Below, one piece after another: positions 52,193-59,781 of a stretch of DNA of 64,000 bases. Position 1 is the first letter of the stretch. The number at the start of each line of letters is the position of its first letter. Both the position numbers and the translations under genes were made by a program. The stretch covers positions 1,674,001 to 1,738,000 of the forward strand of contig NZ_CP157355.1 of assembly GCF_040047665.1 (NCBI RefSeq). Reading direction: 5' to 3'. Under the pieces are notes generated by a model that was not told where the DNA came from, did no database searches, and worked only from the letters and a program-made list of their open reading frames with translations. The stretch is from Chitinibacter sp. FCG-7. Lineage in GTDB: Bacteria > Pseudomonadota > Gammaproteobacteria > Burkholderiales > Chitinibacteraceae.

Positions 52193-52326
52193 CGTAGGGT
52201 GGATTAGGCGGTTTTATGCCGTAACCCACCGGGACGCAGTATTAATTAGAGTAGCGTCATGGTGGGTTACGGCCGAAAAGCCGGTGTCGCTTTTAGCAAG
52301 ATAGTGGCGGGCTAACCCACCCTACG
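52193..52326. repeat. MITE-like element with terminal inverted repeats (GTAGGG family)
   Basis: A 134-bp element with ends CGTAGGGTGGATTAG and its inverse (CTAACCCACCCTACG). The inner halves are also paired (GCCGTAACCCACC with GGTGGGTTACGGC). It could fold into one long hairpin and has no ORF. Related elements lie at 16294, 54026, 54598, 55626, 56520, 57424 and 59085. Confidence 0.75.
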
Positions 52327-52349
52327 CGTGATCAACACAAAATCTGAAC

Positions 52350-53939
52350 ATGCCCATCAACACCCCCATCCATCTGGTCTGGTTTAAAAAAGACCTGCGC
52401 CTGCATGATCACTGGCCGCTGTGGCAAGCCAGCCAGCGGGGGCCGGTGTTGGCGCTGTATTGCATTGAGCCTAGCCAGCAAAGCCAGAGCGACTACAGCG
52501 CAGGGCATTGGGGGTTTGCGCGTGAATGTCTGCAAGAGCTGGCGCATGATCTGCAGCGCTGCGGGCTGCGGCTGTATCTGTTTCATGGCGAAATGCGCGA
52601 TGCCTTGCAATGGCTGCACAGCCAGGTGCCGCTGGCCGGGCTGTATTCGCATGAAGAAACCGGCAATCTGGCCAGCTTTGCGCGTGATCGGGCGGTAGGC
52701 GATTGGTGTCGGCAGCAGGGCGTGCCGTGGCAGGAATGGCCGCAAAATGGCGTGGTACGTCGGCTGCGCAATCGCGACCACTGGCATGGCTACTGGAGCG
52801 AGCGCCTCGCTGCCGCCACAGCGCCCAAAGTCACCAGCGCCCAAGACGCTGCGCTGGCGCACTGGCCGCAGCCGACGATTGAACAAATCGATCAAATCCC
52901 GCTGCGGCTATGGGATAGCGACTTTGCCGCCCGCCAGCACGGTGGTCGGCGCGCCGCCGTGGCCACGCTGCAGGCGTTTTTATTCGAGCGTGGCGGGCAA
53001 TATCGCGGCGGGATTTCCAGCCCGCTCAAAGCGGTGTCGGCCTGCTCGCGGCTATCGCCGTATTTGAGCTTTGGCTGCCTATCGCTGCGCGAAATTGTGC
53101 AAGCCACGCGGCGGCGCGTCGCGCAATTATCGCCCGAGCAAGCCGCCGAGCAGCGTTGGCGCACCTCGCTGCGCAGCTTTGAAAGCCGGCTGCACTGGCA
53201 TTGCCATTTCATGCAAAAACTCGAAAGCGAGCCCGAGCTGGAAATCGCGCCACAGCACGCAGGCTACGCCGGGCTGCGCGAAGCCGACTTTAACCCCGCG
53301 CATTTTCAGGCTTGGGCCAATGGCGAAACCGGCTACCCGCTGATCGACGCCTGCATGGCCATGCTGCGCCACACCGGCTGGATCAATTTTCGCATGCGCG
53401 CCATGCTGGTCAGCTTTGCCAGCTACAACCTGTGGCTACACTGGCCGCAACCCGCCGCCCGGCTGGCGCGGCTGTTTCTCGACTACGAGCCGGGCATTCA
53501 TTACCCGCAAGTGCAAATGCAATCGGGCGTTACCGGCATCAACACGCTGCGCATTTACAACCCGATCAAACAAGCCCAAGAACACGACCCACGCGGCGCA
53601 TTTGTCCGCCACTGGCTACCGGCGCTGCGCCGCGTGCCCGACTGGTGCATCTTCGAGCCATGGCAAATGCCGCCGGCGATTCAATTAGAAGCCGGCTGCA
53701 TCCTCGGCCGCGACTATCCGTGGCCGGTGGTCGAATGGCAAAGCTCGCTGCACGCCGCCAAGCAAAAAATCAGCGACTGGCGGCGCAGCCAGCCCCAACT
53801 GCGCGAGCAAGCCAAAGCCGTCTACCAAAAACACGGCAGCCGCAGCCCAGCCCGCCACGGCCAACGCCGCAGCACCAAACGCACCGCCCTGAGTCAAACC
53901 CAGCCGGATTTGTTTGGCGAGCTGGAGGCGGGGGAGTAA
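52350..53939 (+). CDS. Deoxyribodipyrimidine photolyase / cryptochrome family protein
   Basis: A protein of 529 residues. The N-terminal photolyase alpha/beta domain (LVWFKKDLRLHDHWPL) binds the antenna cofactor. The FAD domain shows SPYLSFGCLSLREI, WHCHFMQKLE, GETGYPLIDACMAMLRHTGW, NFRMRAMLVSFASYNLWLHW and GINTLRIYNPIKQ. It should use blue light either to repair CPD/6-4 lesions or as a photoreceptor; which cannot be told here. The C-terminal 60 residues are basic and Gln-rich. The preceding atypical SDR gene is a probable partner. Confidence 0.9.
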   Translation: MPINTPIHLVWFKKDLRLHDHWPLWQASQRGPVLALYCIEPSQQSQSDYSAGHWGFARECLQELAHDLQRCGLRLYLFHGEMRDALQWLHSQVPLAGLYSHEETGNLASFARDRAVGDWCRQQGVPWQEWPQNGVVRRLRNRDHWHGYWSERLAAATAPKVTSAQDAALAHWPQPTIEQIDQIPLRLWDSDFAARQHGGRRAAVATLQAFLFERGGQYRGGISSPLKAVSACSRLSPYLSFGCLSLREIVQATRRRVAQLSPEQAAEQRWRTSLRSFESRLHWHCHFMQKLESEPELEIAPQHAGYAGLREADFNPAHFQAWANGETGYPLIDACMAMLRHTGWINFRMRAMLVSFASYNLWLHWPQPAARLARLFLDYEPGIHYPQVQMQSGVTGINTLRIYNPIKQAQEHDPRGAFVRHWLPALRRVPDWCIFEPWQMPPAIQLEAGCILGRDYPWPVVEWQSSLHAAKQKISDWRRSQPQLREQAKAVYQKHGSRSPARHGQRRSTKRTALSQTQPDLFGELEAGE

Positions 53940-54025
53940 TTCGGCAAGCAACTCAAAGGGTTTCGACCTAGAAAGCTTGCTAATACTTAACCTCAGACTG
54001 ATACATAGCATGGTATTTATCAAAA

Positions 54026-54110
54026 GTAGGGTGCACTGAGCGCAGCGAATTGCACCGATGATCATGCTGGTATTGGCCCGCAGCAATTACGCCCCACGCC
54101 GTACCCTGCT
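54026..54110. repeat. GTAGGG-family repeat
   Basis: GTAGGGTGCACTGAGCGCAG at the left and CGCCGTACCCTGC at the right; about 85 bp, with a diverged centre. Confidence 0.5.
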
Positions 54111-54139
54111 AGACAGCCCGCAGCCGATGCGCTACTAAT

Positions 54140-54580
54140 GTGCAGTCTCAAAGGCTCAATCAAGCCCCAAGCCTTACCCCGCTCACCGCCCAAATTGTGG
54201 ACGCCATCATGACGCTGTATTTCACCTTTATCGGCTACGGCAGCATTGTGCTGGCGCTATGGCTATTGGCCTACCGGATCAGATTTGTCCTCACCGCCAC
54301 CCGCATTACCGGCACGGTGCGTGCCGTGGTAACGCGCAATTCGCTCACCGAAGGCACGCAATCCAGACATCTCAAAATCGCCTACCGCTGCCCCGGCCAG
54401 CATGAAGCCGACTACATCGCCGACAACTCACTGCTGGTGTATCTGTATCGGGCGGGCGAGCCGATCAAGCTGGCGGTCAAAAACCAGCGCGTGATCGTCA
54501 ACACCCCGCTCAACCTGCTGGCCGCGCCCACCGTCCTGTTTGCCATGGGCGCAATCACGCTGTATACGCTGGTGCCGTAA
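54140..54580 (+). CDS. DUF3592-like membrane protein
   Basis: A protein of 146 residues as drawn, or 123 from an inner ATG at 54209 (MTLYFTFIGYG). Two membrane helices (about residues 24-44 and 128-144 of the long form) flank a beta-rich soluble part (ITGTVRAVVTRNS, HLKIAYRCPGQHEADYIADNSLLVYL), the usual DUF3592 layout. Function unknown. Confidence 0.65.
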   Translation: MQSQRLNQAPSLTPLTAQIVDAIMTLYFTFIGYGSIVLALWLLAYRIRFVLTATRITGTVRAVVTRNSLTEGTQSRHLKIAYRCPGQHEADYIADNSLLVYLYRAGEPIKLAVKNQRVIVNTPLNLLAAPTVLFAMGAITLYTLVP

Positions 54581-54597
54581 ACCCAGAAAAGCAAGGC

Positions 54598-54675
54598 ATC
54601 TTCGACGCGAAGCGGCAATACGCCAAGTGGCAGTGTGGTATACGGAAGTGGAATCTTTGCCTACGGCGTACCGTG
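54598..54675. repeat. GTAGGG-family repeat fragment
   Basis: CGACGCGAAGCGGCAATACG at the left and CTACGGCGTACCGTGG at the right. Same layout as the copy at 56520. Confidence 0.5.
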
Positions 54676-54757
54676 GTAAACCCCACCGAAATATTTACCT
54701 ATAGCTTTCAAAAAGACATCCGATACAGTAGGGATCAACGATAAAGGCGGCCCTGCG

Positions 54758-55621
54758 ATGAACCCGATCCAATTCCAGCTCAAGCCCTTGCTGACCCAGC
54801 TTGCCCGAGCCGACAATCAGCGCGATACCCGGCAGCAGGGCGAAAGCAGCGGGGCCAAGCACATTGGGCTCGATTTTTTCTCGCGCGCAAAAGAGATCAA
54901 CACCCAAGCCGTGCAAGACCGCAAAAGCGCCGCCAAAGCCCGCATGGCCGAACTCAAACAGCGGATTGAAAACATGATGCGCTTTGCTGGCATCGGCAAA
55001 GGCAATCCGCGCTTGGTGGCCGAGCTGGCCAAAGAGCTCAAAGCGCTGGTGGCGCAATACGGCGGCAGCACAGGCGCAGCCGTGGGCATGCCCGCCAGTG
55101 ATAACGCCAGCAACACAAGTAATCCCAGCCAGGCCGCCACCGCCGGGCAAACTGGCAGCGAGCAAGCCAGCGCAGCCGCCGAGCTGGCAGAAAGCGCCAC
55201 ATCAGCCAGCGATAAAACCAGCAGCGACGAAAAAGCCAGCGCAGCGCGCACCGAACCATCCGCCGAGAAAACCGACGACCCACACCAGCGCGGCGATGGC
55301 ATGCAATGCTCGGCAGAGCGGCGGCCAAGTGGGGCAGGTGATGCAGGCGATAAGGAATTTTTTGCCGAAGTGAAAAAGCTGAGCAGCAAACTGAAGCAAT
55401 TGCTGGCCATGGAAAACCGCCAACTCAAAACCGAAATGGATCAACGCGAGCTGCGCGCCGCCAAAAAAAGCATCCAAGACGTCGCAGAAGCCGTGCAAAA
55501 AGCCGAAACCAGCGTGGCCGATGAGCAAGCACAAATTGCGATACAGCAAGGCGGCGCAATCTACAGCGCCAGCGGCGAAGCCAGCGTGAGCAGCACAGGC
55601 AATCTATCGGTGTTTGCCTAA
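54758..55621 (+). CDS. Hypothetical protein, coiled coil with a Ser/Ala-rich linker
   Basis: A protein of 287 residues. Helical start with a coiled coil (KSAAKARMAELKQRIENMM, about 57-75), an Ala/Ser/Thr/Glu-rich disordered linker (about 103-205) and a second coiled-coil block (about 205-262) rich in Lys, Gln and Glu. No signal peptide. GGCGGCCCTGCG stands upstream, so the ribosome-binding site is weak. Not recognised; some secretion- or phage-related scaffold proteins look like this, but there is no direct evidence. Confidence 0.55.
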   Translation: MNPIQFQLKPLLTQLARADNQRDTRQQGESSGAKHIGLDFFSRAKEINTQAVQDRKSAAKARMAELKQRIENMMRFAGIGKGNPRLVAELAKELKALVAQYGGSTGAAVGMPASDNASNTSNPSQAATAGQTGSEQASAAAELAESATSASDKTSSDEKASAARTEPSAEKTDDPHQRGDGMQCSAERRPSGAGDAGDKEFFAEVKKLSSKLKQLLAMENRQLKTEMDQRELRAAKKSIQDVAEAVQKAETSVADEQAQIAIQQGGAIYSASGEASVSSTGNLSVFA

Positions 55622-55625
55622 GAAC

Positions 55626-55713
55626 GGTAGGGCGCGGTTAGCCGAAGGCGTAACCCGCCAATCAGCATCCGAATCCACAAACATCAATCAGCGCGGGTCA
55701 AGACCCGCCCTAC
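55626..55713. repeat. GTAGGG-family repeat
   Basis: GGTAGGGCGCGGTTAGCCGA at the left and GACCCGCCCTAC at the right, 88 bp, with GTAACCCGCC inside. Confidence 0.6.
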
Positions 55714-55870
55714 AAGGCTCATTGCAATAGAATGTCCTAACTTGGCAACTTATTTGTTCAAATATGCGCAGTGGACGCGATTGGTGAGCCGCCGAATTTA
55801 ATCGCACGCGTTCAGCATCACAGACAGCAATAGATCGAAAAATATCAACCACGACATAGGGCAAGATACG

Positions 55871-56338
55871 ATGCAGTCGTCAATTTCGGAATTGTGGAAC
55901 CACTATCGCTCGCTGGACGCCGCGGCTCCTGCGGCTCTGCCGCTCTCATACTGCTTCAGCGACAATGCTGAGGAGGCGGACGCTCTTCTGGAGCTCATCT
56001 TGTCGGGCCGCAAATGTGCGACCGCGCCATCCGTCGCCGAATTACAGATCGCCGGCGACCCTATCCCCAAGCCGGGCGACTTCGCGATAGTGACGGACTG
56101 GAATGGCATGGCGCGAGCCATTATCCGAACACGGGCCGTTGAAATTCGACGGTTCGGCGATGTGGACGAGGATTTTGCTCGGATCGAGGGTGAAGGCGAT
56201 CAGACATTGGGCTGGTGGCGGGAGGCTCACCGTAGCTATTACACCCGCGTCCTTGCCGGAACGGATCATGCCGTTGATGACGACCTTGAGATCGTCTGCG
56301 AACAATTCGATCTCGTCTATCCGGGATCAGCGGCGTAG
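55871..56338 (+). CDS. ASCH-domain protein
   Basis: A protein of 155 residues. YCFSDNAEEADALLELILSG is followed by KCATAPSV, GDFAIVTDWNGMARAIIRT and TLGWWREAHRSYYTRV, which is the ASCH pattern (RNA-binding-like PUA superfamily). Similar proteins can hydrolyse N4-acetylcytidine (YqfB) or bind RNA; its role is not known. Codon use (ATC, CGG, GCC, GAT-rich) looks alphaproteobacterial, and IS-like debris follows, so acquisition by transfer is likely. Confidence 0.8.
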   Translation: MQSSISELWNHYRSLDAAAPAALPLSYCFSDNAEEADALLELILSGRKCATAPSVAELQIAGDPIPKPGDFAIVTDWNGMARAIIRTRAVEIRRFGDVDEDFARIEGEGDQTLGWWREAHRSYYTRVLAGTDHAVDDDLEIVCEQFDLVYPGSAA

Positions 56339-56424
56339 GGCGTCATCGGCGAAGGTATTATGCCGTATGCGTGGCCGCTTACATTGCCGCCATCAGCAGC
56401 CATGTTGCTCCGGTTGAATGTTGT

Positions 56425-56481
56425 CGCCGACCGAAAATTGACCCACTTTAGCTAGTTGTGCCGATCCAAAATTGACTCAGG
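56425..56481. mobile_element. IS21-like terminal remnant
   Basis: Two direct copies of a short unit: GCCGACCGAAAATTGACC at 56425 and GCCGATCCAAAATTGACT at 56460. Repeated end units with this TTGACCCA-type core are a feature of IS21-family ends. No transposase gene is nearby, so it is a solo end or scar. Confidence 0.45.
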
Positions 56482-56519
56482 TGTTCTCCTTGTTCTGCTT
56501 AATGCTTAGGCAGCACAGG

Positions 56520-56618
56520 AGGGCGTATTCGACGCGAAGCGACAATACGCCAAGCGGAAGCGTGGCATACGTTAGAGAATGCCTTTGCATGCGGCGATTA
56601 CGTACGCCGTACCGTAGC
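56520..56618. repeat. GTAGGG-family repeat
   Basis: GGGCGTATTCGACGCGAAGC at the left and TACGCCGTACCGTAGC at the right; about 98 bp. Confidence 0.55.
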
Positions 56619-56629
56619 AATTAGAGCAG

Positions 56630-56678
56630 GGGTATATCAATCAAGAGCAATCTGAATATTATCTTCAGGGCAATACAA
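56630..56678. repeat. GGGTATA-family palindromic repeat, copy 13
   Basis: GGGTATATCAATCAAGAGC at the left and CTTCAGGGCAATAC at the right; the right end lacks the CCC. A fragmentary copy starts at 57000 (GGGGTATATCAG). Confidence 0.5.
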
Positions 56679-56794
56679 CGGCAGGTATATGCTGACATCG
56701 TGGTATTGGCCTGCTGCGCAGGCGGTGAATCGGCGGTTTTTCCCACCAAACGAACAAATCAGGTTTTATGCGGCTACGCCGCAAGATTTGAATG

Positions 56795-56975
56795 CGCGTT
56801 CCGCCGCGCGGGCAGGTAGGGGGCTTTGCTTCTCCAAAGCCCCCTACACCCCAAAGGAGCCCCCCGCCTGCGGCCCTCCGGGCTACCCTCAGTCGGTCGC
56901 GAGCCAAACGATAAAGCCATTTGTCTCGCTCCACTCCTTCGGCGATGGGCGACAGGGGATTTCAAGCCCCAGACC
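56795..56975 (-). repeat. Long dispersed repeat, copy B (inverted relative to 50419)
   Basis: 56864-56975 is almost identical to the reverse complement of 50430-50530. Instead of the CTTACTTCTC hairpin it has a hairpin GGGGGCTTTGCTTC/GAAGCAAAGCCCCC-like (56820-56850). So the element has a conserved body and a variable hairpin end. Confidence 0.75.
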
Positions 56976-56999
56976 AACGAGCGCAAACAGAATATGCAT

Positions 57000-57051
57000 G
57001 GGGTATATCAGTAAAAACATGGCCTAAATTAACCTACAGAGCCACACCCAG
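57000..57051. repeat. GGGTATA-family repeat, degenerate copy 14
   Basis: GGGGTATATCAG at the left, GGCCTAAATTAACC inside and CACACCCAGG at the right. Decayed. Confidence 0.4.
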
Positions 57052-57129
57052 GCATGTATATTCCCGAATCTTTGGTCTGCACCATCTCCCCTGCAGCAGC
57101 GCCGAGCGAGGAAGAAGCGGCAAGGGGTT

Positions 57130-57285
57130 TCGGCGGGCTCTGTTTTGTTAAAGCCCGCCGCCTTGCCGATTATCCGCAGCGAGGGCATCCCGCGTAGCGG
57201 GACGCAGATGCCGGGGTCGCCTTTCTTTGCTGACTTTCTTTGGCGAAGCAAAGAAAGTCAGTGCCGCGGCGCACAGCCGCCAATA
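57130..57285. repeat. Related hairpin element
   Basis: GTCGCCTTTCTTTGCTGACTT joins TGGCGAAGCAAAGAAAGTCA into a long hairpin, as in the end part of copy A at 50537-50580 but with different stem bases. Upstream, GCATCCCGCGTAGCGGGACGC (57187-57207) forms a perfect short hairpin. Confidence 0.6.
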
Positions 57286-57423
57286 CCGCCCTAACGCAAA
57301 ACCACCGCACACCATATCGTGGCCTTGAGTAAAGATTCGCTTTTCATCAACAAAGCTAACAATTTTCCATCAAATAGCTGACGGTGATTTTTCAATTGGA
57401 TAAGATGTTATAACTCGACGAAC

Positions 57424-57543
57424 GGTAGGGCGTATTCGACGCGAAGCGGTAATACGCCAGTCAATGACTCAATAAATGTACGTGGTAGGCATGCGGTGTA
57501 ATGCCTTCTACGCAGCACCACGGCACTCAAAAAGGCGTATTCG
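57424..57543. repeat. GTAGGG-family repeat abutting the TIR gene
   Basis: GGTAGGGCGTATTCGACGCG at the left and AAAAGGCGTATTCG at the right, so the GGCGTATTCGA unit is repeated at both ends. The TIR gene starts within a few bases of the right end. Confidence 0.6.
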
Positions 57544-59055
57544 ATGACTGAAAGTAAAAAACTAGAATCAGTATTCACATTATCAGGGGTGCCCGACTTC
57601 ACGTTTGTTGAGCCACAAGAATATACGCGATTATTTGTGGCATTAAGAACCAAAGGGCGAGGAATTGTAATCGAAGGCCCTTCTGGTATTGGTAAAACAA
57701 CCTGCGTGTTAAAAGCTTTAGAACGACTTGGCCTTAATAGTGAAGAAGTAAGTATTTTATCAGCACGAAAAAAAAAGGATGTACAAAAAATACAAGATAT
57801 TATTAACCAAGGAGAAGGCTTTGGAACAGTACTAATTGATGACTTTCATAAACTAGATGACAATAAGAAAACCAGCCTTTCTAATTTATTGAAGACACTT
57901 GCTGACGAAGGTGATGAAAATTCGAAATTGGTGATAATTGGCATCAACAAGACGGGGCATTCTTTGCTAACATACTCGTCCGACTTGAGAAATAGAATTG
58001 ACATTATCAAATTCGAAGCCAATTCAGAAGAAAAGTTAGAAGAGCTTCTAGAGAAAGGAGAAAGCGCCCTCAACATTAAAATCAATGTAAAAAATGAAAT
58101 AGTCAGCGAGTCGCAAGGAAGTTTTCATATTGCGCAAATGCTTGCTCATCATGCTTGTTTGAAAAGTGGAATCACAGAAGAGCGCGCCGAACTGACAGAA
58201 ACTTCAGTTAGCTTTGAAACTTTAAAAGAATTTATTCTTGACGACCTGTCAATTAGCTTTGATGCTTTAGTAATTAACTTTTGCAAAGGCCAAAGGGTAA
58301 AAAAAGGCAGTCGAGCTCCATATTTTCATGTTTTATATTGGCTATCGAAATCAAGCACAATGGATTTGATAATCTCAGATGAGTTGAATAGAAATCCAAA
58401 ACACAAAAATAGCGTAGGCCAAATTCTAACAAAAAACCATCTAATTGATCACTTTTTGAGCAACCCTAGCTATTCAGAAGTGATATTCTATAACAATGAA
58501 ACCACAGGAATTTCAGTTGAGGATCCAAAATTTTTCTATTACATAAAGAACTTGGCTTGGGCCAAGGTTGCAAAGAAAATCGGATTTCATGCGATTGAGT
58601 TCAAATCAACCTATGACTTTGCATTATCCTTTGCTGGAGCGGAACGGGAGTATGCCGAATATCTATTCAAGAAATTAGCCGAAAATGAAATGTCCGTATT
58701 TTATGACTTTAATGAGCAATCAAGGATACTATCAAATAACGTCGAGGAGTATTTAGCTCCCATTTATCGCGCCGACTCTCAATTCATTATTCCAATTCTA
58801 AGTAGCCACTACCCAACACGGATTTGGTGCAAATTCGAAGCAGATCAATTCAAAATAAGATTTGGCGAAAATGCAATAATTCCACTCAGATTATCAGATT
58901 GCACAGTGGGAATGTTTGATGAATCAAATGGAGTAGGAGGATTTACTTTAGATGTGAATGCTGAAATTAATCCTCAATTAGATAAATTTGCAAATATTTT
59001 AGCAGATAAAATACACGACTTGAGGGCTGAAGAAATGGCAGAAGAAGGTTGCTGA
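57544..59055 (+). CDS. P-loop NTPase with C-terminal TIR domain (putative defence protein)
   Basis: A protein of 503 residues. The N-terminal motif VFTLSGVPDFTFVEP leads into an AAA/STAND-like NTPase: Walker A GPSGIGKT (45-52), Walker B LIDD (97-100), and Arg/Asn-rich SDLRNRIDII near 146-155. A winged-helix-like middle follows (about 225-345). Residues 357-485 are a TIR domain (DFALSFAGAEREYAEYLF, SVFYDFNE, FIIPILSSHYPTRIWCKFE). NTPase-TIR proteins act in anti-phage immunity, often by NAD+ destruction; activity here is inferred. The gene is far more A+T-rich than its surroundings and lies between two GTAGGG-family repeats. No effector or partner gene is adjacent. Confidence 0.85.
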   Translation: MTESKKLESVFTLSGVPDFTFVEPQEYTRLFVALRTKGRGIVIEGPSGIGKTTCVLKALERLGLNSEEVSILSARKKKDVQKIQDIINQGEGFGTVLIDDFHKLDDNKKTSLSNLLKTLADEGDENSKLVIIGINKTGHSLLTYSSDLRNRIDIIKFEANSEEKLEELLEKGESALNIKINVKNEIVSESQGSFHIAQMLAHHACLKSGITEERAELTETSVSFETLKEFILDDLSISFDALVINFCKGQRVKKGSRAPYFHVLYWLSKSSTMDLIISDELNRNPKHKNSVGQILTKNHLIDHFLSNPSYSEVIFYNNETTGISVEDPKFFYYIKNLAWAKVAKKIGFHAIEFKSTYDFALSFAGAEREYAEYLFKKLAENEMSVFYDFNEQSRILSNNVEEYLAPIYRADSQFIIPILSSHYPTRIWCKFEADQFKIRFGENAIIPLRLSDCTVGMFDESNGVGGFTLDVNAEINPQLDKFANILADKIHDLRAEEMAEEGC

Positions 59056-59084
59056 CGCCTTACACAACGCAATCCATATAGCCG

Positions 59085-59195
59085 TGTAGGGCGGTAGCGA
59101 CCCGTGCTGATCGGTGTTGTTGAATCGCATGCTAATTGGCGGGTTATCCCCCAAGGAGACTTCCTGTGGGGCGCGCCCTCGGCTAACCCGCCCGT
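59085..59195. repeat. GTAGGG-family repeat downstream of the TIR gene
   Basis: GTGTAGGGCGGTAGCGACCC at the left and CGGCTAACCCGCCCG at the right; about 110 bp. With the copy at 57424 it brackets the TIR gene. Confidence 0.6.
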
Positions 59196-59214
59196 CGAGA
59201 CTTTACGATCCAAC

Positions 59215-59601
59215 CTATTGCATTGAATGAAGGCCAATCATATTGCCTTCGGTATCGACCACCATCGCGATAAAACCATGCTCGCCAATCGACATTTTGG
59301 GCTTAAAGATTTCGCCACCATTGGCTGCCGCTCGTTCGGCCTCCACGGCGCAATCGTCACACGCGAAATAGACCATCGTACTACCGCCAGACGGGCAGCC
59401 TGCCATTTTTACGAGTGCGCCAGCAGCACCCGTGCCTTCCATTGACATGGGAAACGCCCACATTTCCATATCAGCAAAACCCTCGGGATCAGGATTCTTT
59501 AGTTCCTCCAATGAGCCTTGGAATACCGCTTCGTAAAATGCCTTGGCACGGGCCATGTCTTGAACATAAATTTCAAACCAAGCAACTGGATTACTTTTCA
59601 T
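59215..59601 (-). CDS. VOC-superfamily protein
   Basis: A protein of 128 residues: NPVAWFEIYVQDMARAKAFYEAVF at the start, then a Gly-rich GALVKMAGCPSGGSTMVYFACDD and the second unit FKPKMSIGEHGFIAMVVDTEGNMIGLHS. It belongs to the 27-kDa-antigen-like VOC group often annotated as lactoylglutathione lyase-like, function unknown. AAAAGGAAAAG lies before the ATG at 59601. Confidence 0.85.
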   Translation of the reverse strand: MKSNPVAWFEIYVQDMARAKAFYEAVFQGSLEELKNPDPEGFADMEMWAFPMSMEGTGAAGALVKMAGCPSGGSTMVYFACDDCAVEAERAAANGGEIFKPKMSIGEHGFIAMVVDTEGNMIGLHSMQ

Positions 59602-59781
59602 TCGGCTTTTCCTTTTATTCGTTAATCAAACTGAGTCAGCGAGTGGTAATTATGAGTGGGCGCACGAGAGAAAAACAAGGCTTGCCGTGCGATTTATCCC
59701 CACAGCTTAGCCTGACGCAAAACCCGCTCAATGCCCTCGCACTACAATCAAGGCCTCCACCTTTTGTTGGTAGCGAATAGC

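Larger units (their letters stand above)
56339..57543. other. 1.2-kb gene-free zone with mobile-element debris
   Basis: No convincing gene. It contains the IS21-like end (56425-56481), two GTAGGG-family elements (56520-56618 and 57424-57543), two GGGTATA-type repeats (56630-56678 and 57000-57051), the inverted copy of the long repeat (56795-56975) and a related hairpin element (57130-57285). It looks like a site of repeated insertions next to the TIR gene. Confidence 0.7.

Noticed and set aside
53312..53971. A 219-codon open frame inside the photolyase gene
   Set aside because: It overlaps a well-supported gene in another frame, has Arg/Ala/Pro-rich composition typical of a shadow frame in GC-rich DNA, and no ribosome-binding site.
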